A DNA stretch of 64,000 nt. Source: Clostridium carboxidivorans P7. GTDB taxonomy: Bacteria > Bacillota > Clostridia > Clostridiales > Clostridiaceae. Shown in pieces: positions 25,157 to 34,331 of this stretch (positions are counted from its first letter, which is position 1; each line of letters begins with the position of its first letter). The notes under the pieces were generated by a model. That model was not told where the DNA came from. It was given only the letters and a program-made list of their open reading frames with translations, and did no database searches. The stretch is taken from assembly GCF_001038625.1 (NCBI RefSeq), contig NZ_CP011803.1:868001-932000 (forward strand). Direction: 5' to 3'. The position numbers and the translations under genes were made by a program.

Positions 25157-25218
25157 TTATACAGAATGATATTCGGTGAATTTAATTCTATAAATTGTAT
25201 GAGAGGAAGTGTACATTT

Positions 25219-27258
25219 ATGTCTAATAAATATTCTAATCTATTTCAACCTATTAAAATTGGAAATATGGAAGTGAAAAATAGGATTGCTATGATGCCAA
25301 TGGGGGTATTTTCTCCAAGATTAATGAATAATGATGGCAGCTATTCTAAAGATGGTGCCGATTATTACATTGAAAGAGCTAAGGGAGGTACAGGTTTAAT
25401 CGTCACTGGTTTAGTACCAGTTGTTAGTATTCGTAAAGGAATGCCCTGTATAGTTAATAATCCAGAAACTTATGTTAAAAATCAGAAGTATTTAACTGAA
25501 GGAATACATAAGTATGGCAGCAAAGTTGTTATTCAATTAAGTGGGCTAACAGGAAGAGCTGGCGCTCATGGTACAGAACCTGTGCCAGCAGAAATACAAA
25601 ATGTGTGGGATCCAACAAAAAAGAATCCTGGAATGACTAAAGAAGACATCAAACAGTTGATTAAAAGTTTTGCTCAAGGTGCTTATCTTGCTAAGAAGGC
25701 AGGAGCTGATGGAGTGGAAATTCATGCTGTACACGAAGGATATTTGCTAGATCAGTTTGTTATTGCTTCTATGAATTACAGAACTGATGAATACGGAGGC
25801 TCTTTGGAAAATAGATTAAGGCTTCCAATAGAAATTGTACAAGCTATTAAAGCTGAATGTGGTAAGGATTTTCCTGTGCTGCTTAGGTTTAGTGTAAAAA
25901 GTTATATTAAAGCCTTTAATCGTGGTGCGCTTCCAGGTGAAGAATTTGAAGAATTCGGAAGAGATATAGAAGAAAGTAAAATCATTGCCAAAGCTTTACA
26001 GGATGCAGGTTATGACGCTTTAGACTGTGATAATGGAAGTTACGATTCATGGTTTTGGCCTCATCCACCAACATATATGCCAAAGGCATGTAATTTAAAG
26101 GATGTAAGAGAAATAAAGAAAGTTGTTGATATACCAGTAATTTGTGCAGGTCGTTTTGATGATCCAGAATTAGCAGATAAGGTAATTGGTGATGGCGAAA
26201 TTGACATGATGGGAATGGGTCGTCCATTATTAGCAGATCCTTATATAACACAAAAGTTTGAAAATGGTGATTTGGATAATATAAGACCATGTATATGCTG
26301 TCATCAAGGATGTCTTGGACGTGTATTTCAGGGAAAAGATATTTCCTGTGCTTTAAATCCTGCTTGTGGAAGGGAAGTAAGTTATGAGATTAAGAAGGCA
26401 GCTTTAAAGAAAAAAGTTTTAGTTGTTGGTGGTGGAATTGGAGGTATGGAAGCAGCTCGTGTATCTGCCTTAAGAGGCCATAGTGTTGATTTATATGAGA
26501 AGAATGCAAATCTTGGAGGAGTTTTTACTTCTGCTGCTGCACCAGATTTTAAGGATGATGATAAAAAACTATTAAGCTGGTATAAAAAGCAGATAAGGGA
26601 TTTAAAGATAAATGTTCACTTGAATGCTGAAGTAACTGAAGAGTTTATTAAAAATAATAACTATGATGAAGTATTTATAGCAACTGGAGCTAAAGAAAGA
26701 ACTTTACAGGCAGAAGGTTTAGAGGGAGATAATGTTACCTATGCAATTGATACTTTATTAAAAGGAAATGTAAAAGGTGAAAGTGTATTAATTATTGGAG
26801 GTGGCTTAACTGGATGTGAAATTGCCTATGATTTAAGTAAAAAGGGCAAAAAAGTTACTATTATTGAATTAAGTGAAACTATATTGAATGTTATGGGGTT
26901 GTCTGCAGCTAATTATAATATGCTTATGGAATTACTTGATTATTATAAGGTAGATGTAATTAAAAATGCTTCACTTATAAAATATCAAGATGGAACTGCT
27001 GAAATAAAAGTAATACAGAAAAATTATCCTAATAGCAACAATCGTGCAAGGTTCCCTTATGCTATAGGGCCTCAGGGAATAGCAACTACTGTCAAACTTC
27101 CAGTTGATCATATTGTAGTTTCAATAGGTTATATAAGCAATAATAGTCTTTATGAAGCTGTTAAGGGTGACAATGTCTATCTTATTGGAGATGCAAAGTT
27201 CCCTACAAATGTAATGGAAGCTATATGGTCTGCTTATGAAATTGCTATGGAGATATAG
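25219..27258 (+). CDS. 2-enoate reductase-type NADH:flavin oxidoreductase
   Basis: Cytoplasmic flavo-iron-sulfur enzyme of 679 residues from the ATG at 25219 (GAGGAAGTG upstream). An N-terminal Old Yellow Enzyme TIM barrel (1-350) binds FMN and has HAVHEGYLLDQF with likely active-site residues. A [4Fe-4S] motif begins at Cys358 (CICCHQGC). The C-terminal half has two dinucleotide-binding motifs, VVGGGIGGMEAARVSA near 400 and LIIGGGLTGCEIAYDL near 535. This is the layout of clostridial 2-enoate reductase, 2,4-dienoyl-CoA reductase and the bile-acid BaiCD/BaiH enzymes. It reduces an activated C=C bond; the substrate is unknown. First gene of a three-gene operon. Confidence 0.9.
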   Translation: MSNKYSNLFQPIKIGNMEVKNRIAMMPMGVFSPRLMNNDGSYSKDGADYYIERAKGGTGLIVTGLVPVVSIRKGMPCIVNNPETYVKNQKYLTEGIHKYGSKVVIQLSGLTGRAGAHGTEPVPAEIQNVWDPTKKNPGMTKEDIKQLIKSFAQGAYLAKKAGADGVEIHAVHEGYLLDQFVIASMNYRTDEYGGSLENRLRLPIEIVQAIKAECGKDFPVLLRFSVKSYIKAFNRGALPGEEFEEFGRDIEESKIIAKALQDAGYDALDCDNGSYDSWFWPHPPTYMPKACNLKDVREIKKVVDIPVICAGRFDDPELADKVIGDGEIDMMGMGRPLLADPYITQKFENGDLDNIRPCICCHQGCLGRVFQGKDISCALNPACGREVSYEIKKAALKKKVLVVGGGIGGMEAARVSALRGHSVDLYEKNANLGGVFTSAAAPDFKDDDKKLLSWYKKQIRDLKINVHLNAEVTEEFIKNNNYDEVFIATGAKERTLQAEGLEGDNVTYAIDTLLKGNVKGESVLIIGGGLTGCEIAYDLSKKGKKVTIIELSETILNVMGLSAANYNMLMELLDYYKVDVIKNASLIKYQDGTAEIKVIQKNYPNSNNRARFPYAIGPQGIATTVKLPVDHIVVSIGYISNNSLYEAVKGDNVYLIGDAKFPTNVMEAIWSAYEIAMEI

Positions 27259-27273
27259 TTAGGAGGAATATGT

Positions 27274-28563
27274 ATGGAGAAGTATAACATGGAACTTACT
27301 TTGGAGGAAAAGGAAATTTTAGACGGAAAACAAGGTAAGGTTATGAAAAAGATACTAGAGTCTGTAGTACTTTATGGTGAAGCTTTTGGAGCAAAAAGAC
27401 TTTTGCCTATTGAAGGTCCTGCTCATATTGTTACTTCCTTCGGAAGGTCTGGATTAGATACTGTATTTGATATTATGGATGAAATTATTCAGTCAGGAAT
27501 AAAAGTAAAGCATCCTTTTACAGTAGATCCAAAGCCTATGGATTATGAAAATATTGAATATACTGAAGCAGAGAAGGAAGCACTATTAGAAACCTATTGT
27601 AATCAGGATAGATATATAAAACAATTGGAAAAGCTAGGACTTAAAAATAGCAATGCTTTCACCTGCACTTGCTATATGAAGGAAGTTGGAAATAGGCCTA
27701 AAATGGGACAAGTAATTTCCTGGGCTGAATCTTCGGCAGTAGTATATGCCAATTCAGTTCTTGGTGCCAGAACCAATAGAAATTCTGGTGTCATTGAGCT
27801 TTTATGTGCTCTCATAGGAAAAGTTCCTGAGTTTGGACTTGTAACAAATGAAGGGAGAAAAGCAAAATGGCTGATAGAGGTAAGAACTTCTACAAAACCT
27901 AATGCACATCTGCTTGGTAGTGCTATAGGAATGAAGGTAGTAGAAGAGGTACCATATATTATTGGGCTTGATAAATTTTTAGGTAATAAAATTACCCCAG
28001 TTGTTTCAGATTATCTTAAAGATATGGGAGCATCTAGTGCTTCAAATGGTGCAGTAGGTTTATATCACGTGGAAAATATAACTCCAGAGGCAGCAGATGA
28101 GGGAAGAGGTCTTTTAGTTCCTAATTATAAGACCTATGTGATAGATGATAGTGAGCTTGAAAGAGTGATGAAGGCTTATCCAATGATGTGGAAGGATATA
28201 AATGCTAAACCAGATATATGTCTTATAGGATGTCCTCATTTGTCACTGGAACAAATATATGAATGGGTTGAAAATATATCAAAAGCTCTAAAGAGTGCTG
28301 GCAAAGAGAAAGTAGCCTTAACTACCTATTTGTCAGCAGCACCAGATGTAATCAATAAGTTTAAAGAGGATGAAGAAAGTTATAATAAATTGCTTCAATG
28401 CGGATTGACACTTAACTATTTGTGCCCGCTTATGTATCTTGGTAATACCAAAGGTTCAAAACAATTTCCTGTAACAAATTCCAATAAATTAAGAACTTAT
28501 TCAAAAGCAAGGTTTTTCTTGGATGATGAAATTCTAAAAATTATTGTCAGCGGCAGTATTTAG
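27274..28563 (+). CDS. Aconitase X catalytic (large) subunit
   Basis: DUF521/AcnX (PF04412) dehydratase subunit of 429 residues behind a clear AGGAGGA. Recognisable blocks are EGPAHIVTSFGRSGLD near residue 45, the cysteine-rich FTCTCYMKEVGNRPKMGQ near 125, WAESSAVVYANSVLGARTNR near 150 and IGCPHLSLEQIYEW near 325. In bacteria AcnX is known as cis-3-hydroxy-L-proline dehydratase and in archaea as phosphomevalonate dehydratase. Its small swivel subunit follows directly, and an enoate reductase precedes it by 15 bases. That pairing suggests the dehydration product is reduced. Confidence 0.88.
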   Translation: MEKYNMELTLEEKEILDGKQGKVMKKILESVVLYGEAFGAKRLLPIEGPAHIVTSFGRSGLDTVFDIMDEIIQSGIKVKHPFTVDPKPMDYENIEYTEAEKEALLETYCNQDRYIKQLEKLGLKNSNAFTCTCYMKEVGNRPKMGQVISWAESSAVVYANSVLGARTNRNSGVIELLCALIGKVPEFGLVTNEGRKAKWLIEVRTSTKPNAHLLGSAIGMKVVEEVPYIIGLDKFLGNKITPVVSDYLKDMGASSASNGAVGLYHVENITPEAADEGRGLLVPNYKTYVIDDSELERVMKAYPMMWKDINAKPDICLIGCPHLSLEQIYEWVENISKALKSAGKEKVALTTYLSAAPDVINKFKEDEESYNKLLQCGLTLNYLCPLMYLGNTKGSKQFPVTNSNKLRTYSKARFFLDDEILKIIVSGSI

Positions 28564-28575
28564 GGGGTGAAAGTT

Positions 28576-29013
28576 TTGAGTAGAATTTTTAAAGGTAGAG
28601 TTGTTTTAGCAGGAAATATAGAGGGAGAAGGTATTGTAACTCATCAAGGCTTAAATATTATTGCATCTTACATTAAAAGCTTTAATAAGGATAAAGCCAT
28701 ATGCTCTGATCAAAATAATAAAGACTTATATAATAAAGATTTAACAGGAAAAATAATATGTCTTCCACAGAGCATTGGATCTACTACTGGTGGAATGATT
28801 TTGCAAAGTGCTGTTAGTTTAGGAATTGGACCTAAGGCAATGCTTTTTTCTGAACATATAGATTCATTAGCTGTTGCTGGAATAATACTAAGTGATGTTT
28901 GGAATGATAAAAAAATTGTTACTATAGATCAGCTTGGCAGCGATTTTTTAGATTATGTTAAGGATGGAAATCTCATTACAATAAAGGAAGATGGAACGGT
29001 TATAGTGGAATAG
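28576..29013 (+). CDS. Aconitase X swivel (small) subunit
   Basis: DUF126 (PF01989) swivelling domain of 145 residues. I place the start at TTG (28576), with GGGGGTGA 5-6 bases upstream; an in-frame GTG at 28567 would sit inside that site. The family motif is GRVVLAGNIEGEGIVTHQGL, and the active-site loop is QSIGSTTGGMILQSAVSLGIGP near residue 70. The large and small subunits are fused in some AcnX proteins and separate here. It completes the AcnX enzyme and ends the three-gene operon. Confidence 0.88.
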   Translation: MSRIFKGRVVLAGNIEGEGIVTHQGLNIIASYIKSFNKDKAICSDQNNKDLYNKDLTGKIICLPQSIGSTTGGMILQSAVSLGIGPKAMLFSEHIDSLAVAGIILSDVWNDKKIVTIDQLGSDFLDYVKDGNLITIKEDGTVIVE

Positions 29014-29065
29014 AGCAGGTAACAATGTCAGAAGAACTTGGTAAATACAAAAATTTTCTAGAAAG

Positions 29066-29105
29066 AAGGATGCAGATATAGATTGTCCACATATACTGCA
29101 TCCTT
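29066..29105. terminator. Terminator between AcnX and phosphoesterase genes
   Basis: AAGGATGCAG (29066-29075) and CTGCATCCTT (29096-29105) pair perfectly, with inner ATAT pairing. It serves the convergent AcnX operon and phosphoesterase gene. A short frame from ATG 29025 (18 codons) runs into it and is probably a remnant. Confidence 0.7.
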
Positions 29106-29143
29106 GTATATTATCTTTAGTGTTTTTTAATATGGAAGTATGT

Positions 29144-29872
29144 CTAGTACATATAAGCATTTAATATAACACTTTTATATTCATCCAGCAGAGGAAGTTT
29201 ATTATCAATTGCTATATTAATAATCTTATCTGTAGGGTAACTAATTCTTCTATTTGTTAAATTAACTCTATCTTCAACAAAATCTAAAACTCCATAGGAT
29301 ATTCTATTATCGCCATCAAGTGAATTGCCTATACTTCCCACATTAAATATGATTTTATCATCCACTTCACCAATAAAAGAAGTATGAGAGTGTCCACTTA
29401 AAATAATTTGTTCTTTCACATCTTTTATTGCTTTTTTAATTTCTTCTTCTGGTACACTGTTATCTATTGCTTCAACTATGGATTGAGGTGTTCCATGAAC
29501 ACATAGTAGGCTAATTCCATTTAAATTAATTGAACATTGTAATGGCAATTCTTTAAGAAATGATATTTGATCTTCGCTTAAGTTATCCTTTGCATATTTA
29601 TAATATGAATATAGTTCCTTTTCTCTTTTTGTTGAAGGCATCCAAACATCTGTAATTTCTTCAAGCCATAAATCTGTATTTCCTTTAATCCATGCTATAA
29701 TTTCTAAATCCGTATCTTTTAGCATTTGAAGAGGCTGTGAAGGCATAGGACCTTTCATCACTACATCTCCTAAAATAATAATTTTTTTAATACCTAAACT
29801 TTTTAAATCATTTATTGCATATTGTAATGCTATTCCATTGCCATGAATATCAGATAAAACTGCTACCTTCAT
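29144..29872 (-). CDS. Calcineurin-like metallophosphoesterase
   Basis: Cytoplasmic phosphoesterase of 242 residues in the YfcE/MJ0936-like group. The dimetal ligands appear in order: SDIHGN (residues 7-12), GDVVMKG near 35, GNTD near 64, HGTP near 116 and SGHSHTS near 160. Such enzymes hydrolyse phosphodiesters or phosphomonoesters with Mn2+ or similar metals. ATG follows GGAGGA. The gene is monocistronic. The physiological substrate cannot be read. Confidence 0.9.
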   Translation of the reverse strand: MKVAVLSDIHGNGIALQYAINDLKSLGIKKIIILGDVVMKGPMPSQPLQMLKDTDLEIIAWIKGNTDLWLEEITDVWMPSTKREKELYSYYKYAKDNLSEDQISFLKELPLQCSINLNGISLLCVHGTPQSIVEAIDNSVPEEEIKKAIKDVKEQIILSGHSHTSFIGEVDDKIIFNVGSIGNSLDGDNRISYGVLDFVEDRVNLTNRRISYPTDKIINIAIDNKLPLLDEYKSVILNAYMY

Positions 29873-29957
29873 AAAAGTCCTCCTTGATTTATATTTTAGT
29901 TAATAGGTAAGAGCGAATAATTAATAGTTAATTAAGTGAAAATTGTATATACGAAAG

Positions 29958-29986
29958 TTGAGCAAATAATAGTTTGTCTATATAAT
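29958..29986 (+). promoter_or_regulatory. Promoter of the gene at 30032
   Basis: TTGAGC (29958-29963), a 17-base spacer and TATAAT (29981-29986), about 45 bases before the start codon. Confidence 0.65.
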
Positions 29987-30031
29987 AAATTATAGCATAC
30001 AGATAATAAAATGAATGAAAGAGGTTGTATT

Positions 30032-30853
30032 ATGTCACGAAAGGAAATTTTAGATAAATTAATTTTAAGGAAAACAATTGCCCCTAATGTAGCAGAGGCT
30101 TTAAAAAATAATATTGATTTTGGTGATTTGCTTATATATTTTAGTAATGCAAGTAATGCATACTGCTTGGTTAATGGTTTTCGTTATGAAATAAGACTAG
30201 ATGAAAAACCAATTGTTTGGGAACGTTATGAGATGGGGGAAGATTTATTTTTAAAACATGCAGAGAATTTTTCAAATAACTACTTTGAACCAAAACAGGA
30301 GTTATTACTAAAGATTCCTAAGATTATGTGGGAGTTTCTTGCTCCACTTAAATGGATAGAAAGTAATATTGAAATGTTATCAGACATTGAACTAGGCAGT
30401 ACATTGGTTAGAATTGGTGAAATATTACTTCGCGAAATGAAACAGAAGAAAAATGCAGCATCAAAGTTATCAGATGATAGTTTGTGGGTGGAAGTTGTTG
30501 AAAGAACTCTTGAAGTGTGCAAGAAATTTGTACAAGGAGAAGGTGTTACAACTGATGAACTTTATCCTCTTTTAGATAGTGAAGATTGTTCAGATATTGT
30601 TGAGCTTTCATGTCAAGTAGAAGATAAGGATATTATATTACTTATAGGTCATATAAGCAATATAACATCATATATACTTACACTTGCTATTTACAAGGAA
30701 GAAGGTAAAGATTGTCCACTTCCTGAAATACTTGATAGTTTCCAGGGAGAAAATATGTCAGAGATGTTTATAAAATTTTTGCTTTATATGATACAGGATA
30801 AATTAATTAATGAAGAGAAAGTACTTATTTGTTTAGGTTTAAATAATTTATAA
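30032..30853 (+). CDS. Hypothetical helical protein, 273 residues
   Basis: I do not recognise a family. The ATG at 30032 is preferred over the one at 30011 because AGAGG lies 8 bases upstream. The protein is acidic and predicted mostly helical, with no signal peptide. Notable segments are FRYEIRLDEKPIVWERYEMG near residue 53 and a Leu/Ile-rich C-terminal half (DIILLIGHISNITSYILTLA) that is amphipathic rather than clearly membrane-spanning. It is monocistronic, with its own promoter and terminator. Function unknown. Confidence 0.7.
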   Translation: MSRKEILDKLILRKTIAPNVAEALKNNIDFGDLLIYFSNASNAYCLVNGFRYEIRLDEKPIVWERYEMGEDLFLKHAENFSNNYFEPKQELLLKIPKIMWEFLAPLKWIESNIEMLSDIELGSTLVRIGEILLREMKQKKNAASKLSDDSLWVEVVERTLEVCKKFVQGEGVTTDELYPLLDSEDCSDIVELSCQVEDKDIILLIGHISNITSYILTLAIYKEEGKDCPLPEILDSFQGENMSEMFIKFLLYMIQDKLINEEKVLICLGLNNL

Positions 30854-30886
30854 TTTCAGTGCAAAAGTTGGTTGATTTTAGCAACA

Positions 30887-30935
30887 AAAGCTGTCTTATA
30901 TTAGAAAGTGATTTTATTGTAAGACAGTTTTATTT
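30887..30935 (+). terminator. Terminator of the hypothetical gene
   Basis: CTGTCTTA (30891-30898) pairs with TAAGACAG (30920-30927), followed by TTTTATTTTT. The hairpin is clearly related to the fru terminator at 23987-24034: both share the stem and an internal TAGAAAGT loop. Confidence 0.75.
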
Positions 30936-30982
30936 TTATGTTAGAAGCTTAATTTGTTTACTCTTATTCAATTTTAGGAAAG

Positions 30983-31058
30983 CGACTTTATTAAAATATT
31001 ACATTGCAAAGTAGTTTTTAAACAGCCTTCTAAAGTCGGTAATTGTAAAATAAAGTCG
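30983..31058. repeat. Separated inverted repeat upstream of the GGDEF gene
   Basis: CGACTTTATT (30983-30992) and AATAAAGTCG (31049-31058) are perfect 10-base arms 56 bases apart. A third partial copy, TAAAGTCGGTAA, starts at 31031. It fills much of the gap 30854-31164 and may be an operator cluster for the diguanylate cyclase gene. Confidence 0.5.
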
Positions 31059-31164
31059 TTTGATATATAATTATATTATTATTAAGAGAATGGTATAGCA
31101 TTATGGGAGATTTGGCGTTTTAATAAGCAATTTGTGACTAGTTTAAGTGGAAGGAATGAGAACC

Positions 31165-32346
31165 ATGATGAATAAATTAAGTTTTTTTAATAAGTCAAAT
31201 TATGCCTTTACAAAAGAACAAAAGTGTAAAATTAACCATGATCTTAATGCAAGTAATATTACACGAATAAAATTATTTCTTGTTTCATATATGATATTTG
31301 AACTTGTATTTATATTATTTAATGATATACCATATATGATGAATCCTTCTTTTCATGCAGTTTGGAATGATAATAGGTTCTTCATTTTACATCTAATAAT
31401 ATTATTTGTATCTATTATTGGAATAGTACTAATAAAAATCTTAGGAAAATATGAAGAATGTAGAGTGGAAAAAATATATAAATTATTAATTCCAATTTTG
31501 ACTAGTTTACTTTTAAGCTCCATGGCTATAATTAATGGCTTAGATCTAGCTGTACATGGGAACATAACCAGTGTTTTTATAGCTAATCTTATTATATTTA
31601 GTGCTGTTATATTGATGCGTTTTCCATTAAACTTAGTTGTGTACTCAATTCCGTTTTTAGTTTATATAGGTGGATTGGTAATATTTCAACATAATGTTAA
31701 TTCATTAATTTCTAATGGTGTAAACGGATTAATTTATTTTTTGGCAGTTATTCTGATTTCAACAGTTATTTATAATAATTATTATGAGAAAATAGCTAAA
31801 AATATAATTTTAGAAGAGACTATTTTTAAGTTAGACTATTTATCAAATCATGATATTTTAACTGGACTTTTGAATCGAAGATGTTTTAGTGCCCAAGCCT
31901 CTGAAAAAATGAAAATTTTAACTGAAACAAAAAAAGCAGCAGCTCTTATTTTAGTGGATATTGATTATTTTAAAGATGTAAACGATAAACTTGGCCATCC
32001 TATTGGAGATATTGTGCTTAAGGAAACAAGCCGTATTTTTATGGAGCATATAAAGCCCAATGATTTAATTACTCGTTGGGGTGGTGAAGAATTTCTTGTT
32101 TTTCTTTTTGATACTTCAATTGATGAAGCTTATGTTATAGCTGAAAAAATTAGAGTGGCAATTCAGGATAATGTGATAGTTACTGATAAAATTCAAATAA
32201 AGATAACTGCAAGCTTTGGTATTTCTCTATTAAAAGACAATTTTTCAGAATCCTTTGATGCTTCCTATAAATCAGCAGATGTTGCCCTTTACCAAGCTAA
32301 AGAACAAGGGAGAAATAAAGTTGTAATAGCTTCATTGGATATGTAA
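31165..32346 (+). CDS. Membrane-bound diguanylate cyclase (GGDEF)
   Basis: 393 residues from the ATG at 31165 behind GGAAGGA. Six hydrophobic helices (about 25-215) anchor it in the membrane, followed by a C-terminal GGDEF domain. Substrate-binding and catalytic motifs are LVDIDYFKDVNDKLGH and RWGGEEFLVF (GGEEF at 306-310), so it should make c-di-GMP from two GTP. The inhibitory I-site, normally RxxD, reads KPND (297-300) and may not bind product. No c-di-GMP riboswitch was seen in the window; an HD-GYP enzyme at 40490 could oppose it. Confidence 0.92.
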   Translation: MMNKLSFFNKSNYAFTKEQKCKINHDLNASNITRIKLFLVSYMIFELVFILFNDIPYMMNPSFHAVWNDNRFFILHLIILFVSIIGIVLIKILGKYEECRVEKIYKLLIPILTSLLLSSMAIINGLDLAVHGNITSVFIANLIIFSAVILMRFPLNLVVYSIPFLVYIGGLVIFQHNVNSLISNGVNGLIYFLAVILISTVIYNNYYEKIAKNIILEETIFKLDYLSNHDILTGLLNRRCFSAQASEKMKILTETKKAAALILVDIDYFKDVNDKLGHPIGDIVLKETSRIFMEHIKPNDLITRWGGEEFLVFLFDTSIDEAYVIAEKIRVAIQDNVIVTDKIQIKITASFGISLLKDNFSESFDASYKSADVALYQAKEQGRNKVVIASLDM

Positions 32347-32444
32347 AAGTAAAAGAATAAGATTTCTTTAGTGAATGAATTGAAGTATCAATTTGTTGTT
32401 AAATAATTATAAAAAAGTTATTCGGAATAATTTGTACTTAAACG

Positions 32445-32486
32445 AAAAATTCTCTTTACAATTATGGTTGTATAGAGAATTTTTTT
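32445..32486 (+). terminator. Terminator of the GGDEF gene
   Basis: AAAAATTCTCT and AGAGAATTTTT pair, with inner TACAA/TTGTA, followed by TTTATTTTT. Confidence 0.8.
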
Positions 32487-33230
32487 ATTTTTCCATTTAT
32501 TTAAAGGTAACTATCCAGTAGAAAATCCATAACAAATACATAGTGAAGTTTTTATAATAATTTTTAAAATTTATCATAAAAATACTCCAAAAGGGGTATA
32601 TCACATAAAAAACTTTTAAATTATAATAAAAACAAATTTCAAACAAATTAAGATGATTTTTTTACATATTAGCTTAGTTTGGTAGAAGATATTTTTGTTC
32701 GTAGGCTATATTGAAACAGAATTAGATGTAATTGCTGATAATAGACTTGCAGAAATAAAAGTTATATTTAAATAAAAAACTGGCCATTTGGCCAATGGTA
32801 TTTTATAAAAAATAACTATACTATTTGAGTGTAAGTATTTTTATGTGGACATTTATCTATATAAATTTTAAAAATTATATTTGTGTGTTAAATAGCAATA
32901 AAATATCTATAGAAAATTATGATTTGCAAAATTGTTTGACTTTATCATTAATGATAGCAATATATAAAGAATTTTCACAAAAATAGAAAAATTGCATAAA
33001 AATTTATTTATATAAAGGTATTTGGTGAAAGGTGAAGAATATTATATTAATACAATATATTGGAAATGGAATTCGTTAGGATTGATGAAGTTACAATATA
33101 TGCTAACGTGAGTAACACAAGATAAGCAAGGTTGAATATATTTATGTGATAAATGGGAATGGTGGATTCATGCACAAATTAGCAACCTAGAATATAAGGA
33201 TTTTTTGCAAACAGGAGGAAGTTTAATTTT
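32487..33230. other. Gene-free stretch with coding remnants
   Basis: 744 bases of very AT-rich DNA. A short plus-strand frame ending at 32775 reads ETELDVIADNRLAEIKVIFK and looks like the 3' end of a lost gene. A 20-codon frame from an ATG at 33067 reads MEFVRIDEVTIYANVSNTR. Neither is long enough to name. A ribosome site at 33214-33219 belongs to the gene at 33231. Confidence 0.4.
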
Positions 33231-34247
33231 ATGAACAGTTATAAAGAAAAATTGAAAGAGATAACTAGAATTTTGCTTGAAGAAGAGGATGAGTATGGAA
33301 AAATAAAAGATACATGTGATGATTTATTCAGACTTTTTCTAGCTGCATCAGAGTTGAAGGAAGATGAGTATAGTAGAAAAGAATACTATCTTCCAAAAGG
33401 AAAGGCAATTGGTACGTTTTGGGCAGGGGTCTGTGTGAAGGAATTAATGAGAACAAAGAGATTTATTAGGGGGATTTTTTATGGAATAAAAAAAGCTCAA
33501 GAAAAGTTTCCTGATAGAACAATACATATTTTGTATGCAGGTACAGGTCCTTTTGCAACACTAATGCTTCCGATGACTACTGTTTTTTCAAGTGAGAAAA
33601 TAAAATTCACCTTGCTTGAAATAAATCAGGGAAGTATAGAGGCTTTAAAAAAGATAATTAAAGTTTTTGAAGTGGAAGAATATGTAGAAGAAATTGTCCA
33701 ATGTGATGCTACAGAATACAAGATTGATAAAAGTAAGCCTGTTCATATGATTATTACAGAAACCATGCAAAATGCACTTAAAAATGAACCACAAGTAGCT
33801 ATAACTCTTAACTTAGTTCCTCAAATGGAGATAGAAGGAATTTTAATACCACAAAATATAGATATTGAAGCTGTCTTAATAGACCCCAAGAGGGAAATGG
33901 AAAGAACAATGGGAATTGAGGGGGCGGAAGACGATTTCTATTATCCTCTGAGTAAAATATTTGAGTTGAATAAGGAGGGTGTAAAAAGAGTAATGAAAAA
34001 TAAAAACTATGAATTTCCTGAAATAGAGATTGAGCTTTCACATACCATAGAGAAACGATATAAAAGGTTATGTTTACTTACCACTATACAAGTTTTTGAA
34101 GGAGAGCAATTAACCTACAACCAATGTTCTTTAAACTTACCTTATAAAATAATGGATATAGACTGGAGAAATAATAAATGGAAAGAGTTAAGGTTTCAAT
34201 ATGTAGTTAGTGAAAAACCAGGCTTTTTATATAAATTACAAGTGTGA
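33231..34247 (+). CDS. Class I SAM-dependent methyltransferase-like protein
   Basis: Cytoplasmic protein of 338 residues behind a good AGGAGG. The motif I region ILYAGTGPFATLMLPMTTVF near residue 103 matches the glycine-rich SAM loop. An acidic end of strand 2 (FTLLEINQGSIEAL) and the motif IV-like MIITETMQNALKNEPQ near 175 follow. The overall shape recalls PRMT-like or metallophore-cluster methyltransferases, but I cannot name the substrate. It precedes a GNAT gene and the tail-collar/surface-protein genes, with an 84-base gap to the GNAT gene. Confidence 0.7.
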   Translation: MNSYKEKLKEITRILLEEEDEYGKIKDTCDDLFRLFLAASELKEDEYSRKEYYLPKGKAIGTFWAGVCVKELMRTKRFIRGIFYGIKKAQEKFPDRTIHILYAGTGPFATLMLPMTTVFSSEKIKFTLLEINQGSIEALKKIIKVFEVEEYVEEIVQCDATEYKIDKSKPVHMIITETMQNALKNEPQVAITLNLVPQMEIEGILIPQNIDIEAVLIDPKREMERTMGIEGAEDDFYYPLSKIFELNKEGVKRVMKNKNYEFPEIEIELSHTIEKRYKRLCLLTTIQVFEGEQLTYNQCSLNLPYKIMDIDWRNNKWKELRFQYVVSEKPGFLYKLQV

Positions 34248-34331
34248 TTATTTAAGAATTAATTTTAAGTATAAAAACTCACCTAATGGATGATATGAAT
34301 TAAAAATGTACAATTATTCTATAGGAGATAA

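Noticed and set aside
29025..29081. 18-codon frame after the AcnX small-subunit gene
   Set aside because: It has a weak ribosome site and ends inside the terminator; probably a remnant or chance.
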